Shown in pieces: positions 1-8,783 of a DNA stretch of 64,000 nucleotides. The first letter of the stretch is position 1, and the number at the start of each line of letters is the position of its first letter. The position numbers were made by a program, and so were the translations under genes. Source of the DNA: Dyadobacter sp. CY347 (GTDB lineage: Bacteria; Bacteroidota; Bacteroidia; Cytophagales; Spirosomataceae); NCBI RefSeq assembly GCF_021502655.1, contig NZ_JAKFFT010000004.1, forward strand, positions 682,001 through 746,000. Direction: 5' to 3'. The notes beneath the pieces are model-generated. The model searched no databases and was not told the DNA's origin. It saw nothing but the letters and a program-made list of their open reading frames with translations.

Positions 1-2
1 TG

Positions 3-650
3 AAACTCGCCGTTGCCAAACGGATTTCTGCATTCGTAACTGGTGGCGGTTATATGTTTGCCATGTGCAATGCGACCGATACATTTGACATTACACTTGC
101 AGCCGACGGCCTCGATATTGTGGAGGCGATGTACGACGGCACGCCTGTTGACCCGACTGCAAATGGTAAGCTTAATTACGACAACACATTCGCTTTCAAA
201 GATTTCAAAACCATTTCCTATCCTTATGAAGTGGAATTCTCGGACATTGATAACCAGCCCGAAGAGCGCGGTTTGACGGAGGCTAACGATTTTTTCTCCT
301 TGTTCCAGTTTTCGGCCAAATGGGACCCGGTGCCCAGTATGCTTACGCAAAATCACCAGACCATTATCAAAGGATTTTTAGGTCAGACAACTGCATTTAA
401 AAACCGTCTGATCAAGCCTGAGGTGATTATTTTAGCTGAAAATAAAACGGCCAAAGAGGCGCGTTACATTCATAGCACGCACGGCAAGGGCTTTTTCACC
501 TTTTATGGCGGCCATGATCCGGAAGATTACCAGCACCGGGTAGGCGAAGAACCTACGGACTTGAACCTGCATCCGAATTCAGCAGGTTACCGGCTGATTC
601 TCAACAACATTCTTTTCCCGGCTGCGAAAAAGAAGAAACTGAAAACGTAG
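3..650 (+). CDS. C-terminal part of conserved Bacteroidota protein usually mislabelled 'asparagine synthetase B'
   Basis: The reading frame is open from the left edge, so only the last 215 codons are present and the start lies outside the window. I recognise the segments GGGYMFAMCNATDTFDI, FYGGHDPEDY and LNLHPNSAGYRLILNN as those of a Bacteroidota family of roughly 420 residues that databases often call asparagine synthetase B. Nothing visible supports that name: there is no AMP-binding SGGxDS loop in the visible part. The HGKGFFTFYGGHDPEDY stretch is reminiscent of ThuA/class I amidotransferase-like folds, but that is only an impression. It ends in a Lys-rich tail and is followed 36 bp later by a strong terminator, so it is the last gene of its transcript. 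Function unknown. Confidence 0.7.
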   Translation, partial: KLAVAKRISAFVTGGGYMFAMCNATDTFDITLAADGLDIVEAMYDGTPVDPTANGKLNYDNTFAFKDFKTISYPYEVEFSDIDNQPEERGLTEANDFFSLFQFSAKWDPVPSMLTQNHQTIIKGFLGQTTAFKNRLIKPEVIILAENKTAKEARYIHSTHGKGFFTFYGGHDPEDYQHRVGEEPTDLNLHPNSAGYRLILNNILFPAAKKKKLKT

Positions 651-686
651 ATTTCAAAGCATAAAATTTCCTGTTCCAAATCACAC

Positions 687-719
687 AAACCGTGCGCAAC
701 CGCACGGTTTTTTGTTTTT
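687..719 (+). terminator. Rho-independent terminator
   Basis: A perfect 10-bp stem (aaaccgtgcg at 687-696, cgcacggttt at 701-710) with a 4-nt loop is followed by a T-rich run (tttgttttt). It lies 36 bp after the stop of the partial first gene and isolates it from the efflux operon. Confidence 0.9.
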
Positions 720-758
720 AACTTTTGTGTAAGAGATTGGTTTTGAATGTGTTATGTA

Positions 759-776
759 TTGGCATAAAAATGGATT
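759..776 (+). promoter_or_regulatory. Possible sigma-54 (-24/-12) promoter of the efflux operon
   Basis: The sequence ttGGCATaaaaatGGAtt resembles the sigma-54 consensus (TTGGCAC-N5-TTGC). The -24 GG element and TTGGCA are intact, and the -12 GC dinucleotide is GA, so the match is imperfect. It is placed because the same operon encodes a sigma-54 activator at 7410-8783. If real, transcription starts near 786, which rules out the upstream ATG codons at 754 and 778 as translation starts. Confidence 0.3.
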
Positions 777-825
777 AATGATAAGCACATTAGCCATGAA
801 CACATCTAACCTTCAAACAAAAACA

Positions 826-2070
826 ATGGATCGCGAAGTTGCGCCGGAACAAATTAAAACCACCAGGAACCGACGATGGCTGTTCATCGCGCTGGGCATT
901 ATCCTTACGGCAGCCTTGCTTTACTTTTTTCGTCAGTCGCTGGGAAGCACCCTGGAAAGTGCCCGGATCCGAACCGGAACGGTTGAAAAAGGGAATGTTG
1001 AAAACACATTAACCGCGTCGGGAGAAGTCATCCCGGCTTATGAACAAATTTTTACAAGCCCGATCCGCGCCAGCATCAAGCGCATTCTGCTGACGCCCGG
1101 AACGCAGGTAAAACCCGGACAGGCCATTGTGGAACTGGATAAGTCACTTACGGAAATCGAATCCGAACGTTACGAAGACCAGCTGAAATTAAAGCAGAAC
1201 AGCATTGAGCAGCTGCGGATGAAGTTGAACAAAGATCTGTACGACGCGGAAATTAATGACCGTATTAAATCTCTGAACATTAACAAACTGCGGGCTGATT
1301 TTGAAGATGCAAAACGGCTTCAAAAAGTAGGAGGAGGCACCGCGGAAGACATTACCAGGGCTGAAAATGCATTGAAAATTGCCGAGTTGGAAAAACAGCA
1401 GCTGGAAAATGATTTGAAATACAATCGGGAGTCGATGGGCGCAAGTCTGAAAGAAACTGAACTGGGTGCACAAATTGAAAGTAAGAACTTAAAAGAATTG
1501 CAGCACAAGCTGCGAATGGCCGACATTGTCGCCGACCGGAAAGGGGTTTTGACCTGGGTAAATGAAAACATTGGCTCGTCGGTGAATGAAGGCGAAATGC
1601 TCGCGAAAGTGGCGGATCTGGGCAGTTTCAGGGTGGAAGGAAGTTGCTCGGACATTTATGCAGATCAGGTGAAAGCGGGCCTGAATGTGATCATCAAACT
1701 GAATGAAGTGACACTAAGAGGCTTGATTACGCAGGTGAAACCAGCAGTGAAAGATGGCGTGATCGGGTTTGTGATCCAGCTGGACAATGCCAAAAGTGAG
1801 TCGCTTAGGCCTAACATGAAAGTGGAAGTCTACGTGGTGACCAGCAGCAGTTCGAATACATTGCGTGTGGCCAATGGTCCGGCATTTACCGGCAAGAAAA
1901 AGCAATTCGTGTATATTCTGAAAAATAACAAAGCTCTGCGCCGCGAAGTGGAAACCGGGCTTTCGAATTTTGATTTTATCGAGATCAAAAGCGGGCTGGA
2001 ATTGGGCGAGAAAGTGATCCTGACGGATTTGAACGCTTATGAGCATCTAGAGGAAATTTCAATTCAATGA
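826..2070 (+). CDS. HlyD/MacA-type periplasmic adaptor of an efflux system
   Basis: This is the membrane-fusion subunit that links an inner-membrane transporter to a TolC-type channel. An N-terminal transmembrane helix (about residues 19-36 from this start) follows a basic RNRR stretch. A first half-lipoyl domain (SPIRASIKRILLTPG...VKPGQAIVELD) is followed by a long charged coiled-coil hairpin, the second half-lipoyl part (ADRKGVLTWVNENIGSSVNEGE) and a C-terminal beta-barrel region, the usual order for the family. In-frame ATGs also occur at 754, 778 and 796; 826 is preferred because the protein then starts just before the basic/TM segment and because a possible promoter overlaps the earlier ones. 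The stop overlaps the next gene's ATG (ATGA), so translation is coupled to the TolC homologue. Confidence 0.88.
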   Translation: MDREVAPEQIKTTRNRRWLFIALGIILTAALLYFFRQSLGSTLESARIRTGTVEKGNVENTLTASGEVIPAYEQIFTSPIRASIKRILLTPGTQVKPGQAIVELDKSLTEIESERYEDQLKLKQNSIEQLRMKLNKDLYDAEINDRIKSLNINKLRADFEDAKRLQKVGGGTAEDITRAENALKIAELEKQQLENDLKYNRESMGASLKETELGAQIESKNLKELQHKLRMADIVADRKGVLTWVNENIGSSVNEGEMLAKVADLGSFRVEGSCSDIYADQVKAGLNVIIKLNEVTLRGLITQVKPAVKDGVIGFVIQLDNAKSESLRPNMKVEVYVVTSSSSNTLRVANGPAFTGKKKQFVYILKNNKALRREVETGLSNFDFIEIKSGLELGEKVILTDLNAYEHLEEISIQ

Positions 2071-3521
2071 ATGCTATGAAAAACCTCTTTACCCTCACTT
2101 TCGCCTGCTTTATTGTTTTTCCGGCATTTGCGCAAGTCAGAACTTTGTCATTGCAAGATGTTGTGACAATGTCAAGGGAGCAATCGATCGCCTCCAAACA
2201 GGCGGTTACGGCCAGAAAAACCAATTATTGGCAGTATCGATCGTTTCAGGCAGATTACCGGCCGCAATTGAGCTTGAATGGTACGATTCCGGGATTTACA
2301 AGATCTTACATTGAAGTGAGACAGCCGGATGGGACCATTTCTTTTGAGCAGGTTTCAAATAACAATTCTTTGCTGAACCTGTCTTTGAGCCAGAGCATTG
2401 CGCTTACCGGCGGGACTGTTTATGTGCAGCAGCAGACGCAGCGTTTTGACGATTTTGCCAGGAATAACACGCGCTATAATGGCATTCCATTTGAAATTGG
2501 CATTACCCAGCCGCTTTTCAGGTTCAATACATTGAAATGGGACCGGAAAATTGAGCCTTTGAAATATCAGGAAGGCAATCAACAGTTTATCCAGTCATTA
2601 GAACAGGTTTCGCTGGATGCGACGGGTTTTTATTTCGAGCTGCTGGTTGCACAGGTGAATTTGCAGATCGCAGAGAAGAACCGGAGCAATAATGATACGC
2701 TGTACAAAATTGCGCAGCAGAAATTAATGTTAGGGAAAATATCTCAAAATGACCTCTTGCAACTTCAAATGGGACTTTTGACTGCGCAGAAAGATCTTGC
2801 ATCGGCCCAGCAAGCCGCCGCAGTGGCTTCTCTCAAACTGAAAATGTACATGGGTTCGCGGGACGAAAGAGTGCTGGAACTTGAAATTCCTTTGGAAGCT
2901 GCAGAATTTGCAATTAACACACAACTTGCATTGGATGAAGCGTTTGCCAATCGATCCGCGGCTGTCGGTTTTCGCCGGAAGTTGCTTGAAGCGGAGCGTG
3001 AAGTGCAATTTGCGAGGAAGGAAAACGGTTTGAATGCTTCGTTGAATGCGACTTTTGGGTTATCAAACCAGGGGGCCCGGCCTTCGGACGTATACAGGAG
3101 CCCGCAGGATCGTGAGTTTGTGGAGTTGCAGTTCACATTGCCGATCATGACATGGGGCCGTAATAAGGCGCGGACGGAAGTGGCGAAAGCAAATCAGGAG
3201 TTTGCACAACAGTCGGTGGAGCAGGAGAAGCTGACGTTTGAGCAGGAGATTTTTACGCAGGTTACCCTTTTGCAGATGTTACAAAAGCAGGTTAAGCTCA
3301 CCAAATTAGCCGATAATATTGCCGCAGACCGTTATCAGATCGCCAAAGAAAGGTTTATCCTGAGCGACCTCAGCGTAACGGACCTGGGCATCGCAACGCA
3401 GGAAAAGGACATTGCCCGCAGAGACTATATTTTAGCATTACGGGATTACTGGCAATCCTATTACAGCCTGAGAATCTTAACATTATATGATTTTGAACAA
3501 AACAAAAAAATAGCATACTAA
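2067..3521 (+). CDS. TolC-family outer-membrane efflux protein
   Basis: This protein of 484 residues is the outer-membrane channel of the efflux complex. A signal peptide (MKNLFTLTFACFIVFPAFAQ) is followed by two repeated halves rich in long amphipathic helices (for example QLQMGLLTAQKDLASAQQAA and EKLTFEQEIFTQVTLLQMLQKQ), as in the OEP/TolC fold of about 450-500 residues. It overlaps the adaptor gene by 4 bp and lies 3 bp before the ATPase gene, so adaptor, channel and ATPase are one translational unit. The substrate cannot be read from the sequence; lipoprotein, peptide or drug export are all possible. Confidence 0.88.
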   Translation: MNAMKNLFTLTFACFIVFPAFAQVRTLSLQDVVTMSREQSIASKQAVTARKTNYWQYRSFQADYRPQLSLNGTIPGFTRSYIEVRQPDGTISFEQVSNNNSLLNLSLSQSIALTGGTVYVQQQTQRFDDFARNNTRYNGIPFEIGITQPLFRFNTLKWDRKIEPLKYQEGNQQFIQSLEQVSLDATGFYFELLVAQVNLQIAEKNRSNNDTLYKIAQQKLMLGKISQNDLLQLQMGLLTAQKDLASAQQAAAVASLKLKMYMGSRDERVLELEIPLEAAEFAINTQLALDEAFANRSAAVGFRRKLLEAEREVQFARKENGLNASLNATFGLSNQGARPSDVYRSPQDREFVELQFTLPIMTWGRNKARTEVAKANQEFAQQSVEQEKLTFEQEIFTQVTLLQMLQKQVKLTKLADNIAADRYQIAKERFILSDLSVTDLGIATQEKDIARRDYILALRDYWQSYYSLRILTLYDFEQNKKIAY

Positions 3522-3524
3522 GCC

Positions 3525-4187
3525 ATGATCAAACTCGAAAACGTTGAAAAAGTCTACCGCACCAGCGTCATTGAAACATTAGCGCTCAACAACATTAACA
3601 TTCATGTTAAAAAAGGCGAATTCGTCTCCATTATGGGGCCTTCGGGATGCGGAAAGAGCACATTACTGAACATTATGGGCCTGCTTGACACGCCCAGTAA
3701 AGGCAACATTGAAATCGACGGCAGCAAAGTCGAGAAGTATACCGACAAATCGCTGGCACATTTGCGCAATCAGAAACTGGGTTTCATTTTCCAAAGTTTT
3801 CACCTTATTAATGACCTTTCGGTAATCGATAATGTTGAAATCCCGCTTCTATATCGGAATAGTTCTTCCAGAGAACGCCGCGAGCTGGCGCAGGAAGCAT
3901 TGGAGAAAGTAGGCCTGAGCAACCGGATGAAACATTTCCCAAAACAACTTTCTGGCGGGCAAAAACAGCGCGTAGCCATTGCAAGGGCCATTGTAGGCAA
4001 GCCGGAAATTATCCTCGCCGATGAACCAACCGGGAACCTCGACAGTGCCATGGGCAATGAGATCCTGAGCATTCTGCAAAACCTGAATGAAGGCGGCGCC
4101 ACCATCGTCATGGTGACCCACGACGACGCCATGGCCAAACGCACGCACAGGCTGATCAGGCTGTTTGACGGCACGCAGGTGCTATAA
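3525..4187 (+). CDS. MacB/LolD-type ABC transporter ATPase
   Basis: This 220-residue nucleotide-binding subunit has all the motifs of an active ATPase. They are Walker A GPSGCGKST (38-46), the Q-loop in FIFQSF (about 88-92), signature LSGGQ (142-146), Walker B ILADEP (163-168) and the switch His in VTHDD near residue 199. The length and the short LDTPSKGNIEIDG region match the stand-alone MacB/LolD/FtsE class, which pairs with FtsX-like permeases rather than classical importers. The two permeases that follow at 4209 and 5544 are its expected partners. Confidence 0.93.
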   Translation: MIKLENVEKVYRTSVIETLALNNINIHVKKGEFVSIMGPSGCGKSTLLNIMGLLDTPSKGNIEIDGSKVEKYTDKSLAHLRNQKLGFIFQSFHLINDLSVIDNVEIPLLYRNSSSRERRELAQEALEKVGLSNRMKHFPKQLSGGQKQRVAIARAIVGKPEIILADEPTGNLDSAMGNEILSILQNLNEGGATIVMVTHDDAMAKRTHRLIRLFDGTQVL

Positions 4188-4208
4188 ACCCTTCAAACTT
4201 TAAACATT

Positions 4209-5453
4209 ATGCTTTTAAATTATATCAAAATCGCCTGGAAAGTTTTGCTGCGGCATCCTTTCTATACATTTATTACGCTTTTCGGCATTAGCCTTACGCT
4301 CACTGTGTTAATGGTGCTAACTTCTTTTCTGGATCATTTGTTCGGGACACATTATCCGGAAATTAAACGTGATCGTTCATTGTATGTCGCCACGGTTATC
4401 CAGACCGATTCGGCTCACACGTCAATGTCTTCCGGGCCTGCGACTTTCGATTTTTTGACCAAACATGTTAAGTCACTCAAATCAGCTGACCAGGTGGCTA
4501 TCATGTCCAATTTTAGTTTTTCTAACACGTATGTCAATGGTAAAAGGATCAAGTTGAATACCAAATACACGGACTCAGAGTTTTGGGAGGTGATGGGTTT
4601 TCAGTTTTTCGAAGGAAAGCCCTATAATGACAATAACATCAGGAATTCGGATCATGTGGCGGTTATTACAGATGCGCTGCGCGATCAGTATTTTGAAACT
4701 GGCGGCAAGTCGGTAGTAGGACGGAATATTGAAGTTGAAAACATTAACTACCGCGTGATCGGCGTAGTGAAAGGCAGTCCGCCCACGCGTATTTACAGTT
4801 ATTCGGATATTTATTTTCCTTACACGGCACCTAAAAGCAACTATGAAAACAAAGGATTAAGGGGTCGTTACATTGCAATTGTTACTGCAAAAGACGCTTC
4901 CGAAATGCCCGCAATCCAGTCAGAATTTAACAGCAACATTTCACGTATTCCTTATTCCGAGATTCATACAGATAAAAATCTGACAGTTCTGGACGTGAAA
5001 GCGGATCGTTATTTTGATCATTTTGTCAACACGTTTGCACGGGACAGCACGAAACGGTTTTTATTTTATACGGTTGTGAGTTTTGTGATCCTCATGTTTA
5101 TGGGGCTGCCTGCCATTAATCTGGTGAATGTTAATGTGAGCCGGATTTTGGAAAGGGCATCCGAAATTGGTGTAAGAAAAGCGTTTGGAGCTCCGTCTGC
5201 GGCATTGCTCTGGCAGTTTATTATCGAAAATATCTTCATCACGTTTATCGGAGGTGCATTTGCGCTGGCGCTGTCGTACCTAATCATTTACCTGATCAAT
5301 TCCAGCGGCTGGATTGCCTACGCAGACCTCACGATCAATGTGCCTGTGTTCGTGATTAGTCTGGGTGTTTGCCTTGTTTTCGGCCTCCTATCCGGCGTTT
5401 TACCCGCTTTTAGAATGTCAAGGTTGAAAATCGTAGACGCGCTAAAAGTTTAA
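4209..5453 (+). CDS. MacB/FtsX-type ABC permease, first copy
   Basis: This 414-residue inner-membrane protein has one TM helix near the N terminus (FYTFITLFGISLTLTVLMVL), a large periplasmic MacB-PCD-like domain, and three C-terminal TM helices typical of the FtsX domain. Just before the second of these comes the conserved segment ILERASEIGVRKAFGAPSAA, the coupling-helix region of the family. It follows the ATPase gene by 21 bp. The second, divergent permease downstream (388 residues) suggests a heterodimeric transporter, common in Bacteroidota operons of this type. Confidence 0.88.
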   Translation: MLLNYIKIAWKVLLRHPFYTFITLFGISLTLTVLMVLTSFLDHLFGTHYPEIKRDRSLYVATVIQTDSAHTSMSSGPATFDFLTKHVKSLKSADQVAIMSNFSFSNTYVNGKRIKLNTKYTDSEFWEVMGFQFFEGKPYNDNNIRNSDHVAVITDALRDQYFETGGKSVVGRNIEVENINYRVIGVVKGSPPTRIYSYSDIYFPYTAPKSNYENKGLRGRYIAIVTAKDASEMPAIQSEFNSNISRIPYSEIHTDKNLTVLDVKADRYFDHFVNTFARDSTKRFLFYTVVSFVILMFMGLPAINLVNVNVSRILERASEIGVRKAFGAPSAALLWQFIIENIFITFIGGAFALALSYLIIYLINSSGWIAYADLTINVPVFVISLGVCLVFGLLSGVLPAFRMSRLKIVDALKV

Positions 5454-5530
5454 TTTTGAATGAGTGAATGAGTGAATATTATTGATCACGAAGAATTCAC
5501 TCATTCAGTCACTCACTCATTCACTCATTA
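5454..5530. repeat. GAATGAGT-type short repeats forming an inverted repeat between the two permease genes
   Basis: The gap between the permease genes is filled with copies of the octamer unit (T)GAATGAG on the left (5458-5477) and its complement ACTCATTC on the right (5495-5529). The two arms can fold into a long hairpin around attattgatcacgaaga. There is no T-run after it, so it is unlikely to be a simple terminator. It may be a low-complexity expansion, or a hairpin that tunes expression of the second permease. Confidence 0.7.
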
Positions 5531-5543
5531 AAAATCGACCATT

Positions 5544-6710
5544 ATGCTTCAACACCTATTCAAACTAATATGGAATAAGAAGGGGACGCATTCCCTGCTT
5601 ATCATCGAAATTTTCGCGTCGTTTCTGGTGCTTTTTGGGGTGCTCTCCCTGATTGTTTTTAATGCAAGAAATTATTTGCAACCCATTGGTTTTGAGTATG
5701 CACAGGTGTGGAATATAGATCTGGCCAGCAACCAGGATACGGTGGATGTGTCCCGTAAGCTAGCGAACGTTATGCAGCGGATCAGGTCGTATAAAGAGGT
5801 GGAAACGGCCACAAGAATGAGCAGTAATACGCCGTTTTCAGCAAATCAGGTCAGCGGTTCCATGACTTATAATAAAGTAACGGTCGGCGCAGACTTTTAC
5901 TATACTGACCCTGATTTCAATAAAACGCTCGATCTGCCACTGTTGAAAGGACGTTGGTATAGGGAAGGTGATCGGGTGGCGAAATTTATTCCGATTGTGA
6001 TCAATAAAAAGCTGGAAGACAAGCTCTTTTTAAATGAAACATCACTGAATAAGGTGATTAAAATCGACGATAAGAGCTCCTATAAAGTGGTTGGCGTTAT
6101 CGATAAGTTCAAAGCCAAAGGCGAATTTATGTCTGATAACCCGGGGCTTTTTGAAATGCTTGCCAAAGATGATACCTGGAATTCCAATGTATTGATTAAA
6201 ACCAAGGGCGGCACGGACGCGAACTTTGAGGCAAAGCTTGTAAAAGACATTGCCATGATGTTGCCCGGATGGGGAATTGAGGTGAGTTACTTAAAAGAAT
6301 CACGTCTCAACCGTCATAATCTCACACTTGTCCCTGTGATTATCTTTTTGATTATCAGTGCCTTTTTGCTTACTAATGTTGCGCTTGGACTTTTTGGAAT
6401 ATTGAATCTTAACATTTCGCGCAGGAAAAATGAGATCGGGCTTCGCCGGGCAATGGGTGCCACGGAAGGGAAAGTGGCCATTCAGTTTTTGGGAGAAATA
6501 TGGGTGATTGCGACATTCAGTCTGATCATCGGGTTGCTTTTCGCCGTCCAATTTCCGCTGATGAATGTGTTTGATCTGGACAGTGAAATTTATATCACTT
6601 CAATTTTCGCCTCCATTGCCGTAATTTACATCATCGTTACCCTCTGCGCCTGGCTCCCCAGCAAGCAAGCATCCCGAATCCATCCGGCAGTGGCGTTGCA
6701 TGAGGAGTAA
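5544..6710 (+). CDS. MacB/FtsX-type ABC permease, second copy
   Basis: A 388-residue permease with the same plan as the preceding gene: an N-terminal TM helix (HSLLIIEIFASFLVLFGVLS), a periplasmic domain of about 220 residues and three C-terminal TM helices. The FtsX signature region reads RRKNEIGLRRAMGATEGKVA. The two copies are clearly diverged, which points to an obligate pair rather than a recent duplication. The start ATG at 5544 directly follows the hairpin-forming octamer repeats. It is probably the last structural gene of the efflux unit; regulators of the system follow after the PIN pair. Confidence 0.87.
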   Translation: MLQHLFKLIWNKKGTHSLLIIEIFASFLVLFGVLSLIVFNARNYLQPIGFEYAQVWNIDLASNQDTVDVSRKLANVMQRIRSYKEVETATRMSSNTPFSANQVSGSMTYNKVTVGADFYYTDPDFNKTLDLPLLKGRWYREGDRVAKFIPIVINKKLEDKLFLNETSLNKVIKIDDKSSYKVVGVIDKFKAKGEFMSDNPGLFEMLAKDDTWNSNVLIKTKGGTDANFEAKLVKDIAMMLPGWGIEVSYLKESRLNRHNLTLVPVIIFLIISAFLLTNVALGLFGILNLNISRRKNEIGLRRAMGATEGKVAIQFLGEIWVIATFSLIIGLLFAVQFPLMNVFDLDSEIYITSIFASIAVIYIIVTLCAWLPSKQASRIHPAVALHEE

Positions 6711-6757
6711 ATAAACTAATGCGTAACTTGCATTAAGTGAAATTTGTTAGAAATTAA

Positions 6758-6991
6758 ATGTTCAATAAAATGGAAGCGAAATCTCTTTCAAACCTGCAAC
6801 TGGAATTGCTGAAAGTTTATTCGAGGCAAATCGAAGATGAAGATGTAATTGCAATCCGCAAAATGCTCGCTACATATTTTGCAGAAAAGGCCATACGGAT
6901 AGCAGATGAAGTCTGGGTGAAAAATGGATGGAAATCAGATGATACTCAGCATCTTTCACAGGAGCATAACCGAACATCAACAGGGCTTTGA
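6758..6991 (+). CDS. Small antitoxin-like protein upstream of a PIN-domain gene
   Basis: This 77-residue protein has a predicted helical core (LSNLQLELLKVYSRQIEDEDVIA split by a turn, then RKMLATYFAEKAIRIADEVW). Bacteroidota place short helical proteins of this kind in front of PIN-domain toxins. A second in-frame ATG at 6770 would remove four residues. Its stop overlaps the PIN gene's start (TTGA), the coupling expected of an antitoxin-toxin pair. I see no recognisable DNA-binding motif, so the antitoxin role is inferred from position, size and overlap. Confidence 0.62.
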   Translation: MFNKMEAKSLSNLQLELLKVYSRQIEDEDVIAIRKMLATYFAEKAIRIADEVWVKNGWKSDDTQHLSQEHNRTSTGL

Positions 6992-7401
6992 AGGTTGTAA
7001 TTGATACCAACATTTTATGGGTTTCCATATCCAGCCGATCTTCCTCTCATTGGATTTTTAAAAATATTCTGGAAGGTAAACTGACATTGTGTGTCACGAA
7101 TGAGATCCTTGAAGAATACGCTGAAATTATTGACAGGAAGCTGGGACATGCCGTATCTGAGGCGGTGCTGAGTACATTTGACAATCTTCCCAACATCGAG
7201 TATATCACACGACATTTCAGGTGGTTCGCCGTGAAATCCGATCCGGATGACGATAAGTTTGTGGACTGCTGCGTTGCTTGCGGAGCCGTTTGCATTGTAA
7301 CTGAGGACAACCATTTCAATGTCGTGAAAACGTTAGAATTTCCAAAGGTCCGAATTATGAGCTTGTCAGAGTTTGAGCAATTTTTTAACACGGAAAAATA
7401 A
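6988..7401 (+). CDS. PIN-domain ribonuclease toxin (PIN_3 / TIGR00305-like)
   Basis: A 137-residue PIN-fold protein, probably an Mg-dependent RNase toxin. It shows the ordered acidic residues of the family: Asp in VIDTNILW at the N terminus, Glu in NEILEEYAEI, Asp residues in KSDPDDDKFVDCC, and Asp in VTEDNHF. That arrangement and length match the 'putative toxin component, PIN family' group. The start is a TTG overlapping the upstream stop by 4 bp; no in-frame ATG lies near it. The pair sits inside an otherwise continuous efflux/regulator operon, which is an odd place for a toxin module. Confidence 0.85.
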   Translation: MKVVIDTNILWVSISSRSSSHWIFKNILEGKLTLCVTNEILEEYAEIIDRKLGHAVSEAVLSTFDNLPNIEYITRHFRWFAVKSDPDDDKFVDCCVACGAVCIVTEDNHFNVVKTLEFPKVRIMSLSEFEQFFNTEK

Positions 7402-7409
7402 AGTTGCGC

Positions 7410-8783
7410 ATGCTCTTAATAGTTGATGACGATTTGGCGATACGGGCTTCTTTGATCCTGCTTCTTAAAAAGGAGGGGTTTGAGGTGAGGGGTGTCGGGT
7501 CGCCGGATGAAACTTTTGATATTTTGAAGACAGTGACGCCGGAGCTGATCCTGCTGGACCTCAATTTTTCAATCGAAACTTCGGGAAAAGAGGGAATGCA
7601 GCTTTTGCAGCAAATTAAGAAGCGTTATCCGGCCATTCCGTTGATTTTGATTACTGGTTGGGGAACTATTGATCTGGCTGTGAGGGGAATGAAGGAAGGA
7701 GCGATTGATTTTATTACAAAACCCTGGCAGAACGATCATCTGCTGCAATCGGTGCGGACGATCCTGAACTTGACACAAACATTGCCGCTTTCAGGCAGCA
7801 GGAAGAAGCTGGAACAGCAATACCAATTCGAAAATATTGTCGGGCAGGATCCCAAACTGCTTGACATTCTGGAAACGGTCGGCCGCGTGGCTTCAACGGA
7901 TGCGGCGGTGCTTATTACAGGCGAAAGCGGCACGGGTAAGGAGCTTATCGCCGAAGCGATCCACATGAACAGCAAGCGAAAATCACGGCCGTTTGTGAAG
8001 GTTAACCTGGGCGGGATTTCTTCAACATTATTTGAAAGTGAGCTGTTCGGTCACGTCCGCGGCGCTTTCACGGACGCCAAAACGGATCGGCTTGGCCGCT
8101 TCGAAATGGCGCATAAGGGGTCGATTTTTCTGGACGAAATAGGCGAACTGGATTTGTCTAGTCAGGTAAAATTGCTGCGTGTGTTGCAGGAACGCACATT
8201 TGAGCCGCTGGGGAGCAGTAAAAGCCGGACGGTTGATGTCCGTGTGATCTGTGCTACAAACCGGAATCTGGAAGAAATGGTGGCGCAGGGAACATTCCGC
8301 GAAGATCTTTACTACCGCATTAACCTGATCACAGTGAAATTGCCAGCGCTTCGGGAAAGGCCGGACGACATTCCGTTGCTGTCTGAATTTTTTGTGAATA
8401 ACCTTAAAATCATTTACCAACGCCCGAATCTGCGATTGAGTCCGGCTGCGATGAAATGGCTACGCACATTGCAGTTGCAGGGAAACATTCGCCAGCTGAA
8501 AAACCTTGTTGAGCGCACGGTGTTGCTCTCAGGCTCAGATATACTGGATATAGCTGATTTACAACGAAATCTGAGTGGTGGCGCGCAGCCGACAGTGCAA
8601 AAAAATCTTCCGGAAGTCGGCGCGATCACTTTGGAGGAGATGGAATATCAGATGATCACGAAGGCCATGCAATTTCATCAGAACAAAGTAAGCAAAGTAG
8701 CCAGATCGCTGGGAATCACGCGTTTTGCACTCTATCGCAGGCTGGAAAAATATGGTATTTCCTACGAATCGGAGGACGCATGA
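7410..8783 (+). CDS. Sigma-54-dependent NtrC-family response regulator
   Basis: This protein of about 457 residues has three domains. A receiver domain (LIVDDD acid pocket, phospho-Asp in LILLDLNFS, switch Thr in LITGWG, Lys in TKPW) is followed by an AAA+ domain with Walker A GESGTGKE, sigma-54 contact loop GAFTDA (the common variant of GAFTGA) and Walker B IFLDEIG. A Fis-type helix-turn-helix ends it (VSKVARSLGITRFALYRRLEKYG). A TTG codon at 7404 could add two residues; the ATG at 7410 is preferred. The gene overlaps the kinase gene by 4 bp. Together they probably control the efflux operon in response to an envelope signal, a common Bacteroidota arrangement. Confidence 0.93.
   Translation: MLLIVDDDLAIRASLILLLKKEGFEVRGVGSPDETFDILKTVTPELILLDLNFSIETSGKEGMQLLQQIKKRYPAIPLILITGWGTIDLAVRGMKEGAIDFITKPWQNDHLLQSVRTILNLTQTLPLSGSRKKLEQQYQFENIVGQDPKLLDILETVGRVASTDAAVLITGESGTGKELIAEAIHMNSKRKSRPFVKVNLGGISSTLFESELFGHVRGAFTDAKTDRLGRFEMAHKGSIFLDEIGELDLSSQVKLLRVLQERTFEPLGSSKSRTVDVRVICATNRNLEEMVAQGTFREDLYYRINLITVKLPALRERPDDIPLLSEFFVNNLKIIYQRPNLRLSPAAMKWLRTLQLQGNIRQLKNLVERTVLLSGSDILDIADLQRNLSGGAQPTVQKNLPEVGAITLEEMEYQMITKAMQFHQNKVSKVARSLGITRFALYRRLEKYGISYESEDA

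Noticed and set aside
3..650. Asparagine synthetase activity for the first gene
   Set aside because: The label is a common database carry-over; no ATP-pyrophosphatase motif is visible in the part available.
5454..5530. Octamer repeats as a CRISPR or a simple terminator
   Set aside because: Units are 8 bp with no spacers, and no T-run follows the hairpin.
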